Assembly (NCBI GenBank): GCA_927435965.1
Contig: CAKMKB010000267.1
Span: forward strand, 1-11,732
Source of the DNA: 38-11 sp927435965
Lineage (GTDB): Bacteria; Bacillota; Clostridia; Tissierellales; Dethiosulfatibacteraceae
Length of the DNA stretch: 11,732 bases
Reading direction: 5' to 3'
Below, piece by piece: positions 7,432-11,732 of this stretch. Position numbers and translations under genes: made by a program. Below the pieces are notes generated by a model. That model ran no database searches. It saw nothing but the letters and a program-made list of their open reading frames with translations, and was not told the DNA's origin. How positions within the stretch are numbered: position 1 is the stretch's first letter; each line of letters starts with the position of its first letter.

Positions 7432-8232
7432 CTAAGCCAGACATTCTTCTTCCATTAGTTGACCTACATATGAGTTTGCTAATGGGATTAAACAAAACTT
7501 GACAAACTCCAAAGTTCTGTTCCATTCATTGATTTTGAGATATTCTCCTGCTCTATGTTCATTGTAGAAACCTATTGATACATTGATGCTATCGATTTCA
7601 AGTTGACTCCAGACTCTTAAATCGGATGTCCCACCTTGTACCTTTTTATAACCTTCGTCTCCGTTCATGAATATCTCTGATTGTTCCTCAAAGAATTGTC
7701 CATAAGTATCGCAGCAATATCGATAGTAAGGTGAAGATGTTACGATATCTAACCCGTTTCTTCTATCTAAACTAATCGCATAGGAAACATCATCAAAGAA
7801 TGACTTGTCTATGTTTTCAGCACCAATTTGACCGATTTCTTCTGAAGTGGTGAAAGCAATTTTTATGTTCCCCTTGAAGTGACTCTTATCCAATTCTCTT
7901 ATAATACTAATAATCATCGCAACACCAGCTCTATCATCGGCCCCCAATATACCAGATTCTCTTTTCCAAATATTGGCATCTTTGATAATCTTTGCGTTTG
8001 GATTGATGTCAGATGAAACAACATCCATATGAGCTGACAATAAAATAGTCTTTCCTAACCCATATCGCTTTTCTGCCAAGATATTGCCATAATCATCCTT
8101 GTGAACTGTGCCCACAATTGGTTCTAGTGTTCTCATTAAGTAATCTGACACTTTACCCTCTGCTCCACTGCACCCTGGGATATTCAATAATTCTTCTAAC
8201 AGTTCTAACCTTTCTACATGTTGATTTTTCAT
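7432..8232 (-). CDS. Compact di-zinc aminopeptidase-like protein (M20/M28/M42 group)
   Basis: This protein has 266 residues. All expected co-catalytic zinc positions are visible: SAHMD (H68, D70), LGADDRAG (D99), TTSEEIG (E131-E132), SLDR (D156) and YNEHRAGEYL (H226). GGTSDLRVW (200-208) matches the substrate-site loop. Relatives such as peptidase T and M42 enzymes are 340-410 residues because of an inserted dimerisation domain, which this protein appears to lack or have reduced. The predicted activity is removal of an amino acid or hydrolysis of a small peptide or amide in the cytoplasm. It lies 34 nt after the cyclotransferase-like gene and 33 nt before the methyltransferase-like gene; AAGGAGG precedes its ATG. 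Pairing with gamma-glutamyl cyclotransferase-type domains suggests processing of a small peptide or amide conjugate, which is inference. Confidence 0.75.
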   Translation of the reverse strand: MKNQHVERLELLEELLNIPGCSGAEGKVSDYLMRTLEPIVGTVHKDDYGNILAEKRYGLGKTILLSAHMDVVSSDINPNAKIIKDANIWKRESGILGADDRAGVAMIISIIRELDKSHFKGNIKIAFTTSEEIGQIGAENIDKSFFDDVSYAISLDRRNGLDIVTSSPYYRYCCDTYGQFFEEQSEIFMNGDEGYKKVQGGTSDLRVWSQLEIDSINVSIGFYNEHRAGEYLKINEWNRTLEFVKFCLIPLANSYVGQLMEEECLA

Positions 8233-8266
8233 TGTATTGCCTCCTTTTGAACCATTAAAAGCTCAC

Positions 8267-9727
8267 TTATATACTAGTCAAATAGCGCATTCGTTCATAT
8301 TCACTCATTTGAGGATATGTTTCTTTCAATCCTCTTCTCACTACCTCTATATAAGCGTCTGAAGGCGGGTAAGCCGGCCTTCCATTCTTATTGGTTAATG
8401 TCACGACGGGTATACCATCAAGCTCTCCTAATGTGATCGTTTTATCATACCAATTACTGCTGGATCCTTCTTGTTTTTTTATTTCTTCAAACTGTTCCTT
8501 TGTGATTCGGTATATCCTGCCTAGTGTTTTGCCTGATCTTTCAGTATCTAAGAACGACACGCCGCCTTCTCCCCAAGAGGAAGTTCTGTTCCCATAGTAT
8601 ACTGGATAAGGGATTTCGTATGGTCTATTTTCTATTGGCAGATTTTTGTCAGTGCATCCCGGATAATGCTTGCCGTTGAATATGCATTCTCCGCCCAGTA
8701 TATATGTGGCAAATCTAACAAATAGTAAATTCGATCCATAAACCGCATACCAGACATGGGCTTTATCCTGGGATTTCTCATCCATCGGTTGTCTTTTTAT
8801 GGCGCTTTTTTTTGATATCTTTTGATTGTAGAGATACAAGTACACATTATTCAGCTTCATACCGTAGCAAATAACTTCCGCTGTATCTCTTACAAATAAT
8901 GTACCTTCTCCTTCCAACAGATCCAACTGGTGTAGTGTATCTTGATCCACTTTGTAGACCTCGCCTTCTACAACACCCTTGCTTGATTTCTTAATTCCTG
9001 GGAAGCTTCCAAGATCATACAAAGTATAGCCGATCACGACACCTTTAGTGATGAACTTTGCGTGGGATAAGTATTCTTTATGGTTTCTCTGCCCTTCCAT
9101 CAATGTGCCATAGACAAAGACCAATATGCCTTCTTCTCCAGAGAATCCTTTTAAAGCTTCCAATATTCTATCTCTATATTCCTCTCCACAATCTCCCTTG
9201 GTCTTATCTGTATCTATTGCATTTCTAAAACCTTCTATGACTCCCTCAAAGATGGTCGTGAATTCTGGACAAAGACTCGGATGTTTCTCTAAAAAATCAA
9301 TCACTCCACCTGCTTTGAAAATATCCACTGCTTCGATTCTTCCTGCCATGTCATCATGTCCATGACCGTTGAAACCTCTTCCTGTTGAAACTTTCAATCC
9401 TTTGATTAAAGAATTTTCCAGACCATCAACAGACTTATTTCTAGTCAATGAAATCAACCAATATTTTAACAAGAATGCTGTTGCAATATAAGTAGGCTTA
9501 TACCAAAATTCCACTCGAGTATCCCCATCAACATGAGGACTTTCGATGATTCCCCAATATCCTTCCTGATCCTGCTCATGGATTAGTGATAGCACTAAAG
9601 GCTGTGTATCTTGATGTTCATAGTTGTCCTCATTGAGTGTATCCAAAGTATCTCTGAATGTCTCTAAGTACTCTTGCATCTCTCTCGTATCAATTTTCTC
9701 TAAAAATCGCTTGAATTCCTTTAACAT
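8267..9727 (-). CDS. Three-part protein: helical N-terminus plus two gamma-glutamylcyclotransferase-fold domains
   Basis: This protein has 486 residues. Residues 1-195 form a domain I do not recognise, with conserved-looking EGYWGIIESP (55-64), EFWYKPTYIATAFLLKYWL (73-91) and GHGHDD (121-126). Residues 200-302 form one cyclotransferase-fold (AIG2/GGCT-like) domain: VYGTLMEG (205-212), PGI, and LDLLEGEG with the expected catalytic E272. Residues 324-486 form a second, divergent copy: WYAVYGSNLL (326-335), GGVSFLDTE (388-396) and KKQEGSSSNWY with E420 in the catalytic position. Related enzymes release 5-oxoproline from gamma-glutamyl amides. Two copies with different substrate loops suggest two substrates or a pseudo-dimer. 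It is the first gene of the operon. GGAGG lies 7 nt before the ATG, and a promoter with an inverted repeat lies upstream. Confidence 0.7.
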   Translation of the reverse strand: MLKEFKRFLEKIDTREMQEYLETFRDTLDTLNEDNYEHQDTQPLVLSLIHEQDQEGYWGIIESPHVDGDTRVEFWYKPTYIATAFLLKYWLISLTRNKSVDGLENSLIKGLKVSTGRGFNGHGHDDMAGRIEAVDIFKAGGVIDFLEKHPSLCPEFTTIFEGVIEGFRNAIDTDKTKGDCGEEYRDRILEALKGFSGEEGILVFVYGTLMEGQRNHKEYLSHAKFITKGVVIGYTLYDLGSFPGIKKSSKGVVEGEVYKVDQDTLHQLDLLEGEGTLFVRDTAEVICYGMKLNNVYLYLYNQKISKKSAIKRQPMDEKSQDKAHVWYAVYGSNLLFVRFATYILGGECIFNGKHYPGCTDKNLPIENRPYEIPYPVYYGNRTSSWGEGGVSFLDTERSGKTLGRIYRITKEQFEEIKKQEGSSSNWYDKTITLGELDGIPVVTLTNKNGRPAYPPSDAYIEVVRRGLKETYPQMSEYERMRYLTSI

Positions 9728-9749
9728 TTTGTTGCCTCCAAATTCTTAT

Positions 9750-9785
9750 TCCCTTTAGGGTTGAGTTCATAATAGCATAAAGGGA
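9750..9785. promoter_or_regulatory. Inverted repeat bracketing the operon promoter, candidate operator
   Basis: TCCCTTTA (9750-9757) and TAAAGGGA (9778-9785) are perfect 8-bp inverted arms 20 bp apart. The -10 region sits between them. The arms fall about 28 nt apart centre to centre, suited to a dimeric regulator bound on one DNA face or to a looped complex. The HTH protein encoded immediately upstream is the obvious candidate. Confidence 0.45.
9769..9777 (-). promoter_or_regulatory. Extended -10 promoter of the three-gene operon
   Basis: TGCTATTAT on the minus strand gives an expected start near 9762 and a leader of about 35 nt before the ATG at 9727. No clear -35 is seen. The same extended -10 form precedes both RNAs and the plus-strand gene. 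Confidence 0.5.
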
Positions 9786-9789
9786 TTTA

Positions 9790-9816
9790 GCGTTTGCGAA
9801 AAAAACTTTCGCACGC
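9790..9816 (-). terminator. Stem-loop after the regulator gene
   Basis: TGCGAAA (9795-9801) pairs with TTTCGCA (9807-9813), and GCG/CGC extends the stem past a two-base bulge. It begins 4 nt beyond the regulator stop. On the minus strand the U-rich part is in the loop and not after the stem, so it is a weak or atypical terminator and might instead be an mRNA 3'-end hairpin. Confidence 0.35.
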
Positions 9817-9820
9817 CATT

Positions 9821-10849
9821 TTATAGGATATCGATTTCAAGGATGTCCTCTTCATCGATCTCTATTTTCATTTCAGGGTTTCTGATTCTAATCCTGGATC
9901 CATTGATATGCAAACGCTCAATAATGCATTCATCTAGATTTTGAGTGTTCCCTGCCTTATCTGCATAAGTTAGATTGAAAGTCTTTTGATTTTTTCCGAG
10001 ATACATCATCTGGCTACTGATATTCCCTTCACTGCCTTTCATTTCACTAAGAAATCTCTGATGGTAATTACTTTCATGTCCCAAATTCAAATACCACTCA
10101 ATGAAGTTATCTGATTCTTCGTTTATTCTTTCCAGTGCATCCAAAATGCTGTTTTGAGTATACTCGGTTAATTGATTCCATATGGTGATGGCTGTATGTT
10201 GAGCGTAGTTGCGATAGGCATTGATTCCCTCCATGGCTCTTAGCCCTTCGAGCATAATCATAATCTGGGTGATGTTTTGCATCATAACTATGGGATGTGG
10301 TGTTGACTCCATCTTTAGAACGCTGTTACTCTCATCTACCAACTGTATGCTGAGTCCTAGAAGCTTAAAACCTTGCTCTGTGATTTTCTGCACATCTTTT
10401 TCCAGACTACGTCTGCTGCATCCCAACTTAGCTGCGATTTCTGTGAGTGTGGATGTTTCTCCATAGGTATTCATTCTCTCGGTCTCTCTTAATAGATACA
10501 GGGCTCTTTCTTCCGGTGATCCTATGAGAATATCATTTAGAAAATCCATGTTAATAGTAAAACTATACTGTTGATTAAGAAAATCTGCTAGATCACTATA
10601 GAATATCTTCGCAAACACTTTGTCATTGAATCGCCTAATCTTTTTGAATGATTCCTCAAATGCTTCTTTGATTTGTTGGTTTAAAATATCTTTTTGAGTG
10701 GTCTTGATGACATTTTTTTCCAATATGGAAACAATCTCTTCCTGACTGAACAGAGAATAGACTTCGTTTCCTTTAATCAGTTTAAAGGTTTGCTTGTTTG
10801 AATATCTTCTACCGTAAAACTCCTCTATCATTGCTCTGATGGTTGGCAT
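9821..10849 (-). CDS. HTH transcriptional regulator with a degenerate WYL-like C-terminal domain
   Basis: This protein has 342 residues. The stretch SPEERALYLL(111-120)...TLTEIAAKLGCSRRSLEKDVQKI (134-156) is a winged HTH of the DeoR/HTH_11 kind seen in WYL-family regulators. It is unusually central: about 110 residues of helical sequence precede it. The last ~55 residues (KTFNLTYADKAGNTQNL to DILEIDIL) have the alternating beta pattern of a WYL domain but no WYL triad, so ligand binding may be altered. WYL proteins are common regulators of phage-defence loci. The gene starts 49 nt after RNA copy 2 with AAGGAGG 5 nt before its ATG, and lies 93 nt upstream of the three-gene operon that it may control through the 9750-9785 repeat. 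Confidence 0.6.
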   Translation of the reverse strand: MPTIRAMIEEFYGRRYSNKQTFKLIKGNEVYSLFSQEEIVSILEKNVIKTTQKDILNQQIKEAFEESFKKIRRFNDKVFAKIFYSDLADFLNQQYSFTINMDFLNDILIGSPEERALYLLRETERMNTYGETSTLTEIAAKLGCSRRSLEKDVQKITEQGFKLLGLSIQLVDESNSVLKMESTPHPIVMMQNITQIMIMLEGLRAMEGINAYRNYAQHTAITIWNQLTEYTQNSILDALERINEESDNFIEWYLNLGHESNYHQRFLSEMKGSEGNISSQMMYLGKNQKTFNLTYADKAGNTQNLDECIIERLHINGSRIRIRNPEMKIEIDEEDILEIDIL

Positions 10850-10897
10850 CTGGTCCTCCTTTAATATGTAGTTCTTTATCTATCACAATCGAAAAAC

Positions 10898-10949
10898 AAA
10901 AAAATCACATCAACTCAAGCCTTCAAATCTCTAAGGCTGTGTGATGTGA
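10898..10949 (-). terminator. Intrinsic terminator of RNA copy 2
   Basis: UCACAUCA (10949-10942) pairs with UGAUGUGA (10912-10905), with an inner GCCUU/AAGGC helix (10937-10933 with 10923-10919), then U7 (10904-10898). The outer helix is identical to copy 1; the inner one keeps pairing through a two-sided change. Confidence 0.8.
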
Positions 10950-11051
10950 CTTAACTTCATTCATCAAGTGTCTTACTATTCTGGAATACCGCATCGTTAT
11001 CCCCCGATAAGTGATTGCTCATCAATGAGAAATGTCATTGCTTTAACGTTA
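10898..11051 (-). ncRNA. Repeated leader-like RNA, copy 2, upstream of the HTH regulator
   Basis: This copy has the same predicted length (about 154 nt) and layout as the copy at 4402-4555. The first hairpin is stronger here: CAAUGA and UCAUUG pair in full (about 11040-11023). It is followed by the UUAUC-GGGG-GAUAA hairpin (11010-10997), the UAUU/AAUA hairpin and the terminator. Its 3' end is 48 nt from the regulator ATG, against 51 nt in copy 1. A short frame starting at the conserved AUG would encode 13 codons here, but in copy 1 it stops after 7 and has a different sequence, with no ribosome binding site in either, so a leader peptide is unlikely. Confidence 0.6.
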
Positions 11052-11058
11052 TTGTTAC

Positions 11059-11067
11059 ATTATATCA
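11059..11067 (-). promoter_or_regulatory. Extended -10 promoter for RNA copy 2
   Basis: TGATATAAT on the minus strand is identical to the element of copy 1 and placed equivalently; the start is expected near 11051. No clear -35 is visible. Confidence 0.55.
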
Positions 11068-11119
11068 TGATTATGAATTATTTTATGAATCGCATTTAGA
11101 CGTTTTTACAGCCAGACAA

Positions 11120-11141
11120 ACATGCACAATACATTTATACC
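11120..11141 (-). repeat. Upstream block of RNA copy 2
   Basis: ACATGCAC...TTTATACC is shared with 4625-4644. Between this block and the metalloprotease stop at 11247 I see AT-rich sequence with no convincing gene, promoter or terminator. Confidence 0.4.
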
Positions 11142-11246
11142 CCGATTAGAATCATCTATTCAATTTCTTATTTCACTCATCCTATCAATTGTATCATGCA
11201 ATGGTGCACTATTTATGTAACAATGTGAAATTTTCAACTACTCATC

Positions 11247-11624
11247 TCAATTATTCCCATAAATACCCTCATAAAACTCTATACTCACTTCTTCCAATGA
11301 TTTGATTTTCGGATCAAAGTCCATCTCTATCAAATACTTATAAAAGTCACCATCATACATATAGATAACAAAGTAATCTTCATAGCCATAATAATGCTTG
11401 GCTAGATATTTCGAAAATCCTTCCACCAGATTCTCCTCACACCATCCAATCCAATCATAGCTATAATCGTATCCATTTTTCCACATGGTTTCAAAACCAT
11501 CTACTTCTTTCATTTTCTCCGTTACGGCTACAAAGTCTTTGGATCTGGTGAATGTCTGAAACAGCTCATGTGAAAACTCGTGAAACGGTGTCAGCATCAA
11601 TGTATTGTAATCGTTGATATTTCT
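11247..11624 (-). CDS. HEXXH zinc metalloprotease, C-terminal part (5' end lost)
   Basis: The readable chain includes TLMLTPFHEFSHELFQTF, with HEFSH as the HEXXH zinc motif. About 48 residues later comes ENLVEGFSKYLAKHY, whose E fits the third ligand of a gluzincin (an EGxxxY pattern). The remainder (YFVIYMYDGDFYKYLIEMDFDPKIKSLEEVSIEFYEGIYGNN) is acidic and aromatic. The frame continues upstream of the first possible start (TTG at 11600) as INDYNT, which reads like real protein, until it meets the inverted duplication at 11625. The start is therefore missing. The substrate is unknown, and no signal peptide can be judged. Confidence 0.55.
   Translation of the reverse strand, partial: RNINDYNTLMLTPFHEFSHELFQTFTRSKDFVAVTEKMKEVDGFETMWKNGYDYSYDWIGWCEENLVEGFSKYLAKHYYGYEDYFVIYMYDGDFYKYLIEMDFDPKIKSLEEVSIEFYEGIYGNN
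11342..11449 (+). repeat. 108-bp perfect inverted repeat, inner arm
   Basis: Every base is the reverse complement of 11625-11732. This arm lies inside the metalloprotease coding sequence and is the authentic-looking copy, since the reading frame is continuous through it. Confidence 0.95.
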
Positions 11625-11732
11625 TTGGATGGTGTGAGGAGAATCTGGTGGAAGGATTTTCGAAATATCTAGCCAAGCATTATTATGGCTATGAAGATTA
11701 CTTTGTTATCTATATGTATGATGGTGACTTTT
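11625..11732 (-). repeat. 108-bp perfect inverted repeat, outer arm at the window end
   Basis: This arm is the exact reverse complement of 11342-11449, separated from it by 175 bp of unique sequence and running to the last base. It replaces what should be the 5' part of the metalloprotease gene. Perfect identity and termination at the edge suggest a fold-back amplification chimera or an assembly end, not an old repeat. Confidence 0.95.

Noticed and set aside
8391..8597. Plus-strand open frames inside minus-strand genes (also at 784-975, 5321-5512, 9126-9365, 10221-10466)
   Set aside because: They are antisense shadows of strongly supported genes, with low-complexity Ser/Pro-rich translations and no ribosome binding sites.
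11002..11040. Possible 13-codon leader peptide in RNA copy 2
   Set aside because: In copy 1 the same AUG gives a different 7-codon peptide. Neither has a ribosome binding site, and conservation follows structure and not codons.
4402..11051. The two RNA copies as ends of a composite transposon
   Set aside because: They are direct repeats of 80% identity with no terminal inverted repeats, target duplications or transposase. Both contain promoter, hairpins and terminator at the same distance from a gene.
1..11732. CRISPR array, tRNA or rRNA genes, integrase
   Set aside because: No regularly spaced repeats, tRNA cloverleaf, rRNA sequence or recombinase motif was found on reading both strands.

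Overview
The window is AT-rich, with strong AGGAGG-type ribosome binding sites, extended -10 promoters and intrinsic terminators. This points to a low-GC Gram-positive bacterium, most likely of the class Clostridia. Nearly all genes lie on the minus strand. It looks like an accessory or defence island, not housekeeping DNA. Both ends look chimeric: an alanine dehydrogenase start runs straight into a truncated restriction-modification gene on the left, and the right end is a perfect 108-bp inverted copy of sequence about 280 bp inside it.

Layout, left to right. (1) 1-~176: a minus-strand open frame that reads like a membrane protein fragment. (2) 189-~294: the first ~34 codons of alanine dehydrogenase (+). 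(3) ~300-4350: a minus-strand pair with a 4-nt stop/start overlap, encoding a phospholipase D-type nuclease/SNF2-like helicase and the N-terminal quarter of an Eco57I-like restriction-modification enzyme. (4) 4402-4555: a 154-nt RNA (copy 1) with its own promoter and terminator, ending about 50 nt before the helicase start. (5) 4717-6039: a von Willebrand A domain fused to two retropepsin-like aspartyl protease lobes. (6) 6146-6631 (+): a divergent small helical protein. (7) 9727-6646: a three-gene operon encoding a tandem gamma-glutamylcyclotransferase-fold protein, a compact di-zinc peptidase and a methyltransferase-like protein. (8) 10849-9821: an HTH regulator. (9) 11051-10898: RNA copy 2, again ending about 50 nt before the next start codon. 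(10) 11624-11247: the end of an HEXXH metalloprotease.

The most interesting feature is the pair of RNAs. They align without a gap over 146 nt (116 identical by hand count), keep the same hairpins, show a compensatory base-pair change in the terminator, and sit at the same distance from two unrelated genes, a helicase and a regulator. I read them as a candidate terminator-type leader RNA that may co-regulate the defence pair and the regulator of the neighbouring operon. The second most unusual feature is the vWA/double aspartyl protease fusion. The joint action of these genes as one conflict or stress system is inference: the sequence shows only proximity and the shared RNA.
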